This document shows, in pieces, positions 40,301 through 53,700 of a stretch of 64,000 nt of DNA. The notes below the pieces were generated by a model, which was given only the letters and a program-made list of their open reading frames with translations, was not told the origin of the DNA and made no database searches. The number at the start of each line of letters is the position of its first letter. The stretch's first letter is position 1. The DNA lies in assembly GCA_000499405.2 (NCBI GenBank), contig HG738138.1:4390368-4454367 (forward strand), read 5' to 3'. A program made the translations under genes and the position numbers. The DNA is from Onchocerca volvulus. Taxonomy: Eukaryota > Nematoda > Chromadorea > Rhabditida > Onchocercidae.

Positions 40301-43300
40301 GTTTTTATTCTTTTTCTACACTTTTTTCCTCATCTAGGAATTTTTCATTTTTTGGACACTTTTGAATTACTAGTATATTCATAGGATTGATAGTGTCTTT
40401 ATTCGAGAACTGTCACTTAGAGGTGAAAATTGAAAGTCAAGGATGCTTATAAAGGGCATATTGTCAAGAAAAATTCTGTTGATTCATCGGAAGTTTCAAA
40501 TAGCGCATCCAACATTTATTCTCTATTTTCAACCTAGATAATTGAAATAGTTTTATCAAATTGCGGTCAATGTTTTTGTTGATGTCTTTTTTCATGAAAC
40601 AAATATTTAGAAAAAAGAAACAGCTTGGGGCGATTGGCAGGTTCCAGACAATTACTCAGATGATATCGATTGTCTCGGCCATTGTCTTTGTGAAGGAAAA
40701 GGTATGCATAGCGACTTTGGTTCATTAAATAATCGAGCAGTATACAGTGAAAGTACTTAAAAGTGAAGTTCGACATATTGCTGCTTTGCAAACGCAGATT
40801 CGTGATTTGTTCTTCAATCTCTATGGTTCGTAAGGTATTTAGAATTTGTAAATTTTATAATAAGTTTCAGATGGAGAAGAACACACAACTGACAGTAGCG
40901 ACTCGCCTCGCTTACCAAATAGTAACAAACATCAAGAAATTGTCAAGGAAGCATTCGAACTGATGACAAAAGGACACAGGTAAGAAAGCTTTTTCTTGAT
41001 TGTTCAAAATTTAATATCTACTCTTTCTTCTAATTTTTAAATTTGTTATCAGTTTTTTTTTGAAAAGGTTAAGATACCAAGAGTATTCTTTTTAGAGTGG
41101 AATCGTCATCGAATTGTGAATTTGAAAATAATAATGTACCAGGGACTATATCAGGTTTTGTTTTTAAGATAGCCACTTTTTTTTTTATAGCTTTTGGTAA
41201 CAGGAAAAAGTTATTTCTATTTATTTCCTTAATTTCCTTTTTCCTTATGTTTAAAGTCTTCCAGTTATCGGTAATGAGAAAACAAGCATGATCAGAGAAA
41301 GTGAAAATAAACATGGAGTAAAAAACTCGTTCTTAGTGAGGAAATCGAATCTTTGCTCAGAAGGAAAGTCTGTAAGTTCGATTTCTAATAGCGATTTGCA
41401 TTTTCCTTTGAGATCTTAGAATATGTGCTGGAAAATAAAATGTTACTTATTTTCATAGCAAAATGATTGTTGACTTTTTGTTTTTGTTTTTTGTTACAAA
41501 TTTGTTCGTTCTGACTTTTAAAGGGTTTTACAATTTCATCGGTGAGTAACATAAATGTGAAGAGATTCAAAATAAAGAAAGCGAGAAATAATGTGGCAGG
41601 GGATAGCGATGGAACAGAATCTGACTATGAAACACCTTCGGCATCATTTCCTGGATCAAGTGAATGGTTAGTTTATCTTATCTTGATTCGGAATTTGAAA
41701 GGTACAGGGAGAGGGAGAGGGAAGCAGAGAATGAAAATCAAGATGAAGAAATAGTTTATAGTGTCCATATCTTGATTTATATAATCGTTTTTGTAGATTA
41801 TAAAAATTGTTCGTTTTTACAGTACGTATGTTTTTTATTTTTTTGCAGTATGGACAGTTGCCATCTATCTGGGCCAGATGGTCTGCTATTGAAGGAAATG
41901 ACTCGAAGGCATTATGCCGTTCTGTCAAAGGATAATGCTGGTAAAAGTTCTAACTTTCATCATCTTGTATGAGAATGAATATATTTTTATGAAGATACCG
42001 CTAAATGCTCATCTGGATGATTGTTTTCCATGCATCATGAGATTTATTTATGAAATAGTATAATTTATTTCCATGTTTTTAGTAAGTGATTTGGCGCTAG
42101 AGCTTTTTGGACGAAAAACAATGGAAAAACCACAAATGGCGCGCAAAGCTGGGTTGACGCCACCAGTTTCGCGATTAATCAGAAAGAGTAAACTTGTATC
42201 TGATAAAAACGATGCGAACAGCGGAAGCATTTCAGCAGTAAAATCCCTTTCGGGTAGTGGAATTAATGTTTTTGAAAGCACGCCTTCATTTCGCAATCCT
42301 AATGTTTTGATGAGTGGATGTTTGAACAGAGCGAGTGCTAAAAAATTTGCATATCTGCACACTTTGGATGGTCTATATTGTAGCGTCTGCTCGTGAGAGG
42401 TTGCTTAGTGAAGTGAAAGGTATGGATAAGAAGGTACGCGAAAGAAATTTATTGCGTTTAGTTCAGTCGTACGAAGATGAACGTTGGACAACAAGATCCG
42501 AGGATTATAAGGTATTTTTTCCGTGAAATGACTGACGTTTGTATTTTTAAAATCCGCAGTGAGTTACATTGTCAAACTAGCATTTCCAACATTATTCAAA
42601 TTTTCAAAATCACGAGAAGGTATATATAAATACTTTTTAGTAATAAAACAGGAACAGATGATCATTTTATTCACTGAGTTGCTGATTATTGTGAGATTTG
42701 ATTGGTTCGTTGTCGCTTTTAAATTTAATTTTTCCATAGTAAATATTAGTGAAGATATACTTCAGAGCCGATTGATAGAAAGTATGAAAGAATGTTTTTG
42801 CAAGGACTGGGCAAAAGAAGATGAAACTAATGACCTCAAAATTATCATCAAAGATGAGAAAAAGTAAGGCGTTTCAGAGTCATTGTTTTTACATCGAATA
42901 CGTTTCGGAATTGCCCACATTAGAGGAGGTGCATATTTTAAGGGTCGAGATACCACTAGTTTTTCGTAGTGATTCTGTAAAATTTTTTGATGTTTGAGCA
43001 TTGCTTAGTTGTTTGTAACAAGGGGTCTTCAATTCAGGAATTGAAGTTTTAGCCTATCGTACCATTGTTTGAATCATATTACCATGAAGAGATGTCGGCA
43101 CAAGGCGGTTAATAAAAAATGTATTCAAAATCTCTTCGTACACAGCTGTTCTAGATATTACAAAAACGCTAGTACATATCATATTTAACTGTTCAGAATA
43201 TCTGCTATCCTTAGCAAGTCTCAAGACCTGCTTCTTTCATAGATTCGTGTATAAATGTTCATACATGTGTAGTTCCTGTTTTTTACTAATTATTTGTGGT

Positions 43301-46300
43301 AAGAAAACGAGCAAGCTAAGTTTCAGAAAAATTTTTGCTTCTGAATTACTGCATTAGAGCATTTATTTGAAAAATGACGTAGTAGGATGAAGAATATCGA
43401 TATAAAAATGCTTGGAAAATATTGCGTTTATTTTAGTATACGTTATTGTATATAATGTTACTGGGCTTTGAGTGGTCATAATCATCCTTCCAATTTATTT
43501 GCGCATAATATTGAATTTTGTCTACCATATCCCGTTAACTAGAAAATATGGTCATCGGTATGATTTTAGCAGTTTGAGATGTGAAGATTGTTCCCAGTTC
43601 CATTTCTTTCGAATTTACTAAATTATTTATTTCAAGTTGTTCATTGGTCATTTGTTTCTCGGGCTTAACGGACTTATTTTTTAGCTACGGTTCAACGCGA
43701 AAAACTGTTAATCAAAGTTCAACTGCAAAAACTTCTCACCAGGAAAAAAAAAGTGACCGGGAAATGATATACATTCCAGAGGCTAGTAAGTGATTATGCA
43801 GATTCTTTTATCGCGTTCCTTTTTCAGTAATGTGTTTGAGGTAGCCGCTACTGGTGAGTTTATGTCATTCAGTAGGACGGACATTTACGTATTGTCTGGA
43901 TTTAAAACAAATTTTTAAAGAGACGATGGTCAGTTTTGCTACAACCTCTCCTTCGAGTTCAACAAATAAAAAAACAAAATCATCACCAAGGAAAGTCGAA
44001 CAAGACGACTTGGCACAACTTTGGTCAAAACAAACTTTAGCTGCTGCCATCGCCAAGCAGTTGACCGACCAAAAAACTATCATGGATATTAGTAAGGCAT
44101 TTAATGTCGAAAAGGTTCGTTTGCCTGAGGCTGTTTGTATCTGGAAAAAAAGCGGTGAAAAATTGGAATTTAGCGATTTCGAACCAGAACTTTTCCAGCA
44201 AAGAACGGTGCAAACGGTATCCTGCAAGATGGGTAATCACTTGGACGCAATGTCTAATTCGACAACAGCTATTGATTTTAGCGTTAATTTGGGTGAATTT
44301 GATATTAATAGTGTCCCAGAGGAATTACGAAGATTACATGAAGAAAAGCTCAAGAAGCTTCTGAAGCAAGCTGTCGGATTGAAACAAAATAAAACAAGTA
44401 TGTCTCTTTATTGGTGTTTTTTGGAGCCAGAATACTTGTCATCATTAATAATGTACATTTCAACTTCGATATCGAGGTAAGTGGGTTGAAATCTAGATGA
44501 AATAAAAATTATTACTTTGTGATAGAAGTACGGGTTTCTACTCATTGTTCTGGAAATAATAATACAGGCATGTCCACTAAAGTTGATTGTAAATACGATG
44601 ATGGTAAGCGAGTTAAAAGTGACTTCGGAGATTCGAAAGAAGAATTATTTGGATACCAGACAGATAATTTCGATGATCTGACAGATGATGATGATGAGGT
44701 AGCTTATTTTTGTTTATAAATTGTTTGTTAAATTTCCATCCGATCCTGCACTTGCATTGTATGAGATAAAGTAAGACATTCAGATTTTTTTTCGTATATT
44801 GTGATAGGGACGAATCTTGGTGAAAAAAGTTTTATTGATTGACGAAGGGTTGATTCTTCGTCTCTGTTATAAGATAGAATAAAGTCAAAATATCACGATT
44901 GCGGTTGATCGCTTGGTTATAGTAGAGATGAATATAGGTGAGTTGGATTAAATTGGAGGATTTGATTGTCGAGTGAGTTGAGCGACTCGTGAGTTGATTG
45001 AGTAACCACTAACTAACTATTGAATATCTGCTAGCCGGTGACCGTTCGAAGCTCCTTTTTATATCGATAATCCTTGGTCTTATAGTAGGCCGTGATTTAC
45101 AATATGTTACTTATACAAAGAGTTTGATTATCAGGACAAAGGATAAGGGATAGACGATACTTACAATTCTAAACAATGCATACAAGCTTTAGTCCTTACA
45201 ACATTCCAGATAACATATTTTACAACATTTTAGACAATGCATGCAAGTTTTTTTAGCAGATCTGAAGATGAAGGAACAAAGGTTTTGTATCAGACCAAAA
45301 GTTGAGATATGGATAAACAATTCATTTGATTTAGAAATATTACAAATTTCTGTTATTCGAAATATTTTGATTATTTCATCATGCTTATATTTCATAAAAT
45401 TTTCGGATTTTCCGGCATCAGGTTTCTCTAATCTCATTGCAAGAAAATCGGAAACTTCTGTATATTTCTAGTTTTGTTCAGGGTACAGATGAAGAATGGA
45501 GTGATTGCGATGCGGCCGATGAACAACATCCGCATCGTCATCATTCTTGCGATAATAAGGTAAATTTTTTGTGTAGAAGGAAAATTGTTTTTCAGTTCTG
45601 TATGATATGAATTCTTACTTACATAAGCCTAGTTTGAATTTGAACGGCATACATATGAATGAATGACATCGATTTAAATGATTTTCTACTTATTATTTAC
45701 TCCACGTCTACATTTGTATTAGATTTTAGGCACTATTTTTAGGCAAAAAATAAAAGGACAGCTTCTGGAACAGGCCGGGATGGGCGACATGGACACTGTG
45801 ATTGTTGTTATTGTGAGATGTTTGGGCACACTGTTACAGAGAGTATTAAATCAGGCCGTGCACAGATAAGAGAAAGACTTCGGATGAAGTTGAAACGCCG
45901 GAGTGTGCAGGAGGTTATTTCAAGTTTCTCAGTATTTGAAGTATTAAGTAAATGTTGGAATCGTACTATTTTTGAAGTAGTTTCTGAAAAAATTCTGTTT
46001 GACGTTTTAATTCGGCTTATCTCATTTGTAATATTTAAAAACCGTAAATGCAAATTTCTGCTTCATCCTGTCACCAAAAAGTATTTTAGCACTCTGGAAT
46101 AGATGCAAAAAATCAGGGAGAGAAATTAACCTACGCCGCTACTAATCAGGAATCTAAAAAATCACTTACTGTTGTTCCTGACGCACCAATTGAGGAAATT
46201 TTGGATTATATTAACGAAAAAGATATTGCAGCAGCACAAGCTGCAGCAAGTAAAGCTGCTAAACGAGCTCGACAGAAGCTCCGAAAACAAGTTGGGATTT

Positions 46301-49300
46301 TCATTTTGGCTTGTTTCTGTTTGTCATTTTTTTTTTTCCTCTGAAAGGCTGCAGTTAAAAAATATTGTCAGGAGATTGGAAAAGAGGAGTTCTGAAACTT
46401 AACTTTTTAGAATTTTTTTTTTTTTTTTTTGCTTGAGTTTATTCTTTCCTTCATGTTTTATCTTTGATTTCAGATTCTAGATTCATTTATTAATATGATG
46501 TAAGTCAATCCGATGTCCCGGTTTTAATATTTACTGTACATAGTTATTCTAGATCTAGAGCTAGTCTTTATTGAGGCATAAATTTGGTGGGGGGATCTAT
46601 AATCAGGGCAGCTTAAATGATTTCGTAGATGGCCACATGGGCATTTTGATTTCTTTAGTTGTTTGTCGTTTCAGTCTCCAATACTGTCATTGAAAACAAT
46701 TTATCCTGTGTTTTTAAGTTACTGTGATCGTAAACCGTAATCATTTTCTGAAGAATTGCTTGTCTCTTTATGGTTACAGAAGTGAGAACATCGGGATTCT
46801 CTTACTGTATTTTTGTTAGTCACTAATGGTTTTTCACTGGCAATGACGATTTACATTTGTGCGTATTTTGACATTCGAAGTGATATCAACAGTTTCAGGA
46901 AGAAAAGGAAAGACAAGAAAGAGAACGAAAACTCAAAGAAGAGCAAAAGAAAGCCGTTGAAGCTGAGCTTCTAAAGAAGAAAAAAGGACAGCAAGCAGTG
47001 CAAGAAGAGGTCAAGAAGGAAAAACAAAGTAAACCTGAAGCGAAAAAAAAGAAAATGGTGTGTTTCTGTGGATTATAAATTGCTCTTTAATTATGAGAAA
47101 ATGCAGCTTGTTTCAACGCACTTTTTTGTGACAATGAATTATTATTGCAGGACCGAGTACGAGGGAAGAAACAAAAAGATAGTCGCGATCGAAAAAAAGA
47201 AAGTGGACAACTGTCAGAAAGTCGGGAAGTCGAAGTTCGGAAAGAACCGGTTTTAGAATTTGAGTATTGGAATGATCCAAAATGCGATCCGAAATTTAAG
47301 CCACTGGGATCGACAAAGGAGCAAAGTGGTGCCTCCAAAATTGGACGAATAAGAACACAAAATAAAGAAGAATCAAAAAAGAACGAGAGTGTCCCAAAAG
47401 GATCTGAATTAGAAAAAAGAGAAAGTGGAAAAGAAAATGCTTCTTCGAAGAAGGAAGTTGTAAGGGCAGATTCAGTGGTAGATAAAAATGACAACAAACC
47501 TTCCGAAAATGAAAGCAATGGATTTATATCTGAAATGACGTTTCCAGTCCACTGTGTAGCAACGTTCTCAAAAACAGAAGATTGCGAAAGTCAAGAAGCT
47601 GATTTAGGTATTCAATCAACAACGAAGCTTCCATTAGACAAGGAATCGGATGTTTCTTCAACAGATGTAACAGTCAGTGAGGCTTCTACAGTTTTGTCTG
47701 AAGTAGAGCTTGTGTCTCAGCCTCCAGAAATGAGCTGCTCGATTACAGAACTTCCTCCTAAAATGCCGCCGCTGCTTCAAAGCCTTTCCGAAATATCAGT
47801 AATGCTACCTGCTGGACTTAATAATGCAAATATAACACAAAGACTTCCTTTTCCTATCTTACCAGTACCTCCTCCTTCACAGGCGAACACATTAGGCTTT
47901 GGGACTTACCAAGGAGGAGTTGGTTATTACACACATTTTGGGGGACAACCGCAAGTTTATCTTATCAATGGATTAAATCAGTGCGTCGTATCTTCATCGA
48001 ACCAAAATGCGCCTTTATTATCATCAGAAAGTGCTAATTTTGCACAGGAATCGGTTTTGCGACCATTACGAATTTCTCAAGGGCTTGAAGCAAGGACCTG
48101 TCAAATTGGAATAAATGACACACTTCATATATCAGACCAATATTCAATTCCACCACCAGTTAATACACCATCAACTGATATGTTGCAAAGGGCTGGACCA
48201 ATTTCTCCGATTCCTGTATTTGATACTAAATCTTTCCAGGCAACCATGAATTTTTCCGGTTTCGATTTTCAGAAATTGCCAGTGTACGCTTCAGAACCCT
48301 CTTCCTTATCATCACTCTCCTCATCCGTATCATCTTCATCTTTTAAGCCATCTCTTTGTAGTCCACCATTCTCATTGCGTGATTTCGATGTCGTCTCATT
48401 CAAAGGAAATACTAAAACAGCGCAAGTGCCATCTCTTGGCGTCATGAGTTTGCCTCTACAAAATGATTTATGCCATAACAACGGTACAGCACAAATTTTT
48501 CTTGGTACCAACACTGCTGCTAATGGGCTTACGCTTCCTGACTCCGCCTGTTGTCCTAAACAACATATCCCAAATATTGCTATTCCTGTAGATAATATGA
48601 TTTCGGGCAGCTTGCCCGTGCCTACGCAAGATTTACTTTATTGCACTTCTCTCGAGCAAGATCTCATCGCTGCGAAAATACAGAGATCATCAAAGTGCGT
48701 AAATGCACAATTTCTGGTCACACATCAGAATGAAAGTACTATGGGAAATGTAAGCAACGCTGCACAGTTGAACAAGGTAAGCTTCATCAGTCTTTCCCTT
48801 TTGCTGATTTATTTGTTGAATTAGTTGCAAGTATATCTTATTACGAAGAGATCGATCATTGATAAAATGAATAGCCAGATTTTATGCTTTTCGAAAATGT
48901 TAGTATTTCGGATTAAAAAAAAAAAACATGTCAACATAAATGTATGGAAAAATGTCAGGTTTCAACAATAGATGTATTCTTTTGAACGATGAGAGTGCAG
49001 TTCCTTTACCCGGAATAGTCCAACTCTAGAACGCTTTTGATCTTTAAAAAAAAAAATCTTATGACGCTGCATACATTGTGGGTAGACCTATTTTTATGAT
49101 TTCATGCTCATGAATTATAGTTACCAGTTTACGTAAACATTTTAGTATCATTTGTATTTAAGGTTGAAACTGGTGGAGCTTTGCCTGGTTCCAGCCAGTT
49201 CACGGCTGCAATCCGTTCAAAAAGAAGCGAAGCGTGTAAAACATTTCTTTCGTCATCGAGTCCATTAGCGGATTATGACTCGGAAACTCGAAAACTTGCG

Positions 49301-49725
49301 GCTTTCGCAAAAGAGGACGAGATTTTCCGCAACCAGAATCCTATGATTTTTGAACCAGGTGACCCGCGTATTGCCGTTGCAATCGCAGAGATGAAATTTG
49401 ATCCACATGAAGCATTCAAACCGCGTCCTAACAGTGAATTGGAATTTCTGGATCCTCTTGAATTGGAAGTGGAACATTTCAAACGGTATTTTATTAGAGA
49501 CTTTATTCTCTTAACCTATCGCAACATATAATTCAAATAAACAAAAGACATTATTTGGCAATCCCGCTCATACCAGCTTTTTTGCTTTTGATAGTAAACG
49601 ATTGTTGCAGTGTATTATGGGAAGAGGAACAGTTAACGAGACCTCGCGTGCCATTGCGAGAGCTGCGGAAGATTGACCCCGAAAATGAACCCGACGCTGT
49701 ATTTCATTTTGCCCCTCTAGTATAG
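34365..49725 (+). CDS. FAM193 (IRIZIO) family protein, N-terminus unresolved
   Basis: Thirty-four exons: 34365-34482, 34591-34660, 34767-34856, 35327-35515, 35633-35704, 36132-36226, 36431-36595, 36854-36986, 37088-37219, 37585-37709, 38536-38749, 38836-39077, 39535-39659, 39900-40039, 40136-40294, 40611-40701, 40871-40979, 41096-41154, 41265-41371, 41524-41666, 41849-41940, 42083-42253, 42384-42511, 42766-42863, 43685-43785, 43921-44397, 44526-44698, 45482-45559, 45743-45913, 46090-46290, 46899-47057, 47151-48776, 49163-49485, 49611-49725. About 2160 residues. Cys-rich pairs lie near the N-end (CLLCKRR, CDDCMESEKGH, HCKCQNC). CVRCKRCTLRYCSCDEC, HCDCCYCEMFGH, QIRERLRMKLKRR and AAKRARQKLRKQ match my recollection of FAM193. 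A Lys/Glu coiled coil, a 542-codon Ser/Pro-rich exon and a conserved acidic end (ELEVEHFKR, IRIZIO-like) follow. The role is little known; possibly nuclear. Least sure: the first exon, the 38836 acceptor, the 40039 donor and the 42253/42384 join. Confidence 0.8.
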
Positions 49726-50714
49726 TGACGATGTGTAGTGTCGATCTATTGCGATATTTTTTGCACCGAACGCTTCGGTCGCTTTGTTTTCAGTTGGTTT
49801 TATTCGCAAATTTTGTGTTTGATGTTTTTTTAACATTTTATGAATTTAGAACAAATTTCTTTGTGTTGTGCTAACCGAATGTTGGGATTATTCCCTATTT
49901 TAATGAAAGATTTTCATACGTTTGCAACAAACACAGCATAAGAACTCTGCAATCGCTTCGCGCGAGGGGCTCCAATGAAGCCCATTGATGTGCTGGAGTA
50001 TGCAGGGCCTCTTAATTTAACTGTAATAAACACTGGATCAAAAGCGGAGGGAGGTAATATTGCTGCAATCGTTAGAGGATGCAAAACCCATGAAAACAAA
50101 ACATGATGGCTGAAACATCAGCGTTCACACGATAATCACTCAATCCACCCTCGAAAGGTACGATATGTAAGATGCCACGATGAGGAAGGAACTGGAAATG
50201 CAAATATGAAGACGTACTGTCGTATAAAAAGATGCTACTCAGTATAATCGAGGGTGGAATAACAAAGAGTTGTATTGCTTTTATAAATGTGGCAAATATA
50301 CATTCAAATTTATTTTATATGTAATATGATTACATCCATAATAAAATGACGAAAAACGATAACACAACGTCATGTTCATGCTAGACAATACTTGACAAAT
50401 TTAAGACAAAAATTACAAAATTGGGACAAAAGTATTGCTCAGCTGCTTGTTAAAGTTGCCTGAATAAGCGAGGACATAAGTTCATTAGTGCTTGAATGAA
50501 ACCCAGTTAAAAAATGTAATTATTTGAAGTGTAAAGCACTTAAAATATCGTGTTCAAATTTCTAGGAACCCGTAAAGAATGTAATCTCTAGCATAAGAAT
50601 CCTTTTGCAATAAAGACTGTGTACACTCTTACTGAAATATTTATGTTACTTTTCTTAAATATCCATGTAGAAGAAATGCATATAGTATCATAAAAATAAA
50701 ACTGAATGCTAAGC
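49726..50714. other. Convergent intergenic region with a GC-richer block
   Basis: Between the FAM193 stop (plus) and the PHRF1-like stop (minus). Bases 49930-50106 are distinctly GC-richer than the surroundings and open on both strands; see the finding. A 13-base inverted repeat (50142-50154 against 50248-50260, 12 matches) lies to its right. The remainder looks like 3' UTR sequence. Confidence 0.5.
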
Positions 50715-53700
50715 TTAATGTCGCTTTTTACGACGATGTACAACGCACTCGACATATTTCGCTGCATATTCATCCACTTTTCTTTGATCCAGTTTTGTGC
50801 GCTGAGATAATGCTGTCACGCCTTTTTTCATTATTTCTTTATACTCTTGTTTAGTAATCTGTTTTAATCTGGAAATAAATGGAAATGAAAAAAAAAAAAT
50901 TGAATAAATATAACCACAAAATATTCCAGCCAAAAAGTTATACTATCTTTCCAAAATCTGATTAACACATGGTAATCCATATACCTATAAACTTTCTTGA
51001 GTGAAGACGAAAGCATTCGTCGAGCTTCTTCGAACATAGCACCATTCTTGTGAAATTTTTTTACTTTAATAGCTTCGCCAGTTTCTTCGTCATCTGCACT
51101 AGCACTTTTACGCCCCGACTCACCTATTTTTGAGTCATCACATAGTACTACATTGTCCATTTCATCCTAAAAGGAAGAATGTGCTAGTGTTGTGAAAGGG
51201 TAATTAATCAGTCCTTTAAATATGAAACTACTGAATTGAAATGAATGAAATATATGAATTTATATAAAATGATAAATTAAGGAGCAAAAGAAAAAAAAAA
51301 AAACGCACATCTATTGTAACATCAATTTTTATTGTGCCATCCTCGACACTTGAATCGCACATAGGTCTTACATTACTAGCTTCAATTAATTTTCTAATTT
51401 TTTCAGCCAGTGGTTCGCAAAGAGATATACTGTTGGATGTAGATTCAGACGGTTTCATGACCGGTGGAGGTGGCGGAACACCCTCTGGTTGTTTGGGAGG
51501 TTGTTGAGATAAATGTGAGGAATCGGCAACTATATCTACATTTCGCCGTAGAGTTGTCGCTAAATTTACAAAATGTTGATTCAGTTGTTGAGCTGAGGCT
51601 GTCGAAAGCTGCACTGGATTCAACATAAAAGGAGCAGTGGTTGCAGAAGATGGTTGAGCTAGTGGTTGAGTAATCGGCGGAGCTGCCAACGGATTGTTAT
51701 TCGCAAGCAGACCTGCTGCCAATAAACTGTTCACTAAAACATTGCTTAGGGATTAATGATGATTAACTAAATACATGGAAATCCGAAGTTCATTATCATA
51801 AATATAATGAGTAAATGTTCTGATTTATCAGTCAACTCGTAAATTTTCATGTAAAAAAATGACTGACTTACTTGCACTTAGATTCAGCGGTGGTAAGAAG
51901 AAATTTGGCAACAAAGATGGTTGCATTTGAACTAATGATCCTTGTCCAATAGACGCCAATTGAGGTTGGCTTAAACCTGGTACTGATTGCTGTCCTAAGC
52001 CAGTTAACGTTTGTTGCCCCAGACTAGTTAGTTGCTGCTGTCCTAGAGTAACCAAAGACTGCTGGCTTAAACCAAGAGGCTGTTGACCTAAACCTGAACC
52101 AGCAAATGGAGCCAAACTTATCTGCGGCTGTCCGCTAGCCATTCCAAATGATGGTATCGATGCCGATTTGAGCGCAAAAGATGTGGATGGAGCCGCTATA
52201 AAATGTATTTGATTAAATTAATTGTATTCTACAGTAACAGTAAAACTTCATACATTTCACATTTTGTTATAGACATTATTTATGTGATAGAATATATATC
52301 CAACACATATATACATATCATTAAACTATATATGCACCACTATGCACATCTACAGAAGGCCAATTATGAGATGCGTTATTCGTTGAAGCCTTAAACTTCA
52401 TAACGTGATGAAAGACAAATCATACTATTAAGAGCAGATGGTCTTGAAAGTAGCGCAACTTGCGACTGCGGAGGCTGTTGGTCTGTTGAAGGTATCGGTA
52501 TATTTTCTAAAGAAACTGTTGACTGTGTCAATGGTGGTCCCAAAGGAAGAGGTATTGAAGCAGTTATAATAGTATCATGGCTTTTTGAAGTAGTAGGAGT
52601 GCCCCAACGTGATGGGCGTCTCTTCCGTTTTTCTTTCGTTTCAATATGACTGCTACTAGCCGAATACATTGATACGTTTTCATCTGAATCCTGCAACAGA
52701 TAATAATAAATTTAGAAACTACTTAATATAAAACGCAAAACGTAGTGCGCCATCATTAAAATAGATTAAAAATTAGAACGGATACAATTTGAAAATAAGG
52801 ATGAAAAGTGCAAAACGTAGATAAAACTTAATAGAAATAAAACGTAAGCAAAATGGTTCATTTTTGCTTCCACTATCCAGAAAAACGTACAGAAGCACAA
52901 GATGTAAGAAACACGATAAGATAATATCAAGTGGCAACGACAATTACACCCCACCATTCAACAAAAAATTTCAACTTCTATACCCTCAAACACTTGAAGT
53001 TCTTCGGTGCATGCGAAAATTATCATAAATCACAGATTTCGTAAAATGCCCGAATGTAAATATAGGATCTCAACAAAAAATCAACTAACATTAAATTATC
53101 TTTAATGAACGAAATCAATGTTCTCTAGTTAAAACTTTCATAGCGAAAAAAAAATCGATTTAAAACCGGTAAAATGAAATAGTGTAAAAAGAGACCGAAC
53201 GGCTAAAACATATTTCACCAAATTCATAAATAATGCATATTTTATCTATAAGTTGCTTATTATCGTTAACAGCTATGAACCAACAAGTAATTCACGACAT
53301 ACGCATTGCAGAAGCATCAGATTCAAAGTAACACCACCTTCTCGTGACTTTGCTCTACTTACGAAACTGAAATATGGAGTGCAAAACATTATTGTTCCCC
53401 AGTCTTAAAACTTCTGACATTACGTTCAAAACCTTTGAAAAATAAATAAGACCCGCAAACTACAACACGAAATTATTCGACATGAAAAGTGAATCGTTAT
53501 TGGACCATTATGCTTCTAAAGCATATGAACAGGAGAAATTTATGAAGGAAATGCGAGGAAACGCAGGATATTAGAAGGATTGTAATGACGGCTGCAGCTA
53601 AAATCAGCAAAATATATAAAATTTAAGTCGAAATTGATAAACTAACCTTTACACCTTCCGAACAAACTAGTTCTTTACAAGTCACGATTTTTTCGTCAAC

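Noticed and set aside
43865..44240. Minus-strand frames of 67 and 120 codons
   Set aside because: They are antisense shadows of the 477-base FAM193 exon 43921-44397.
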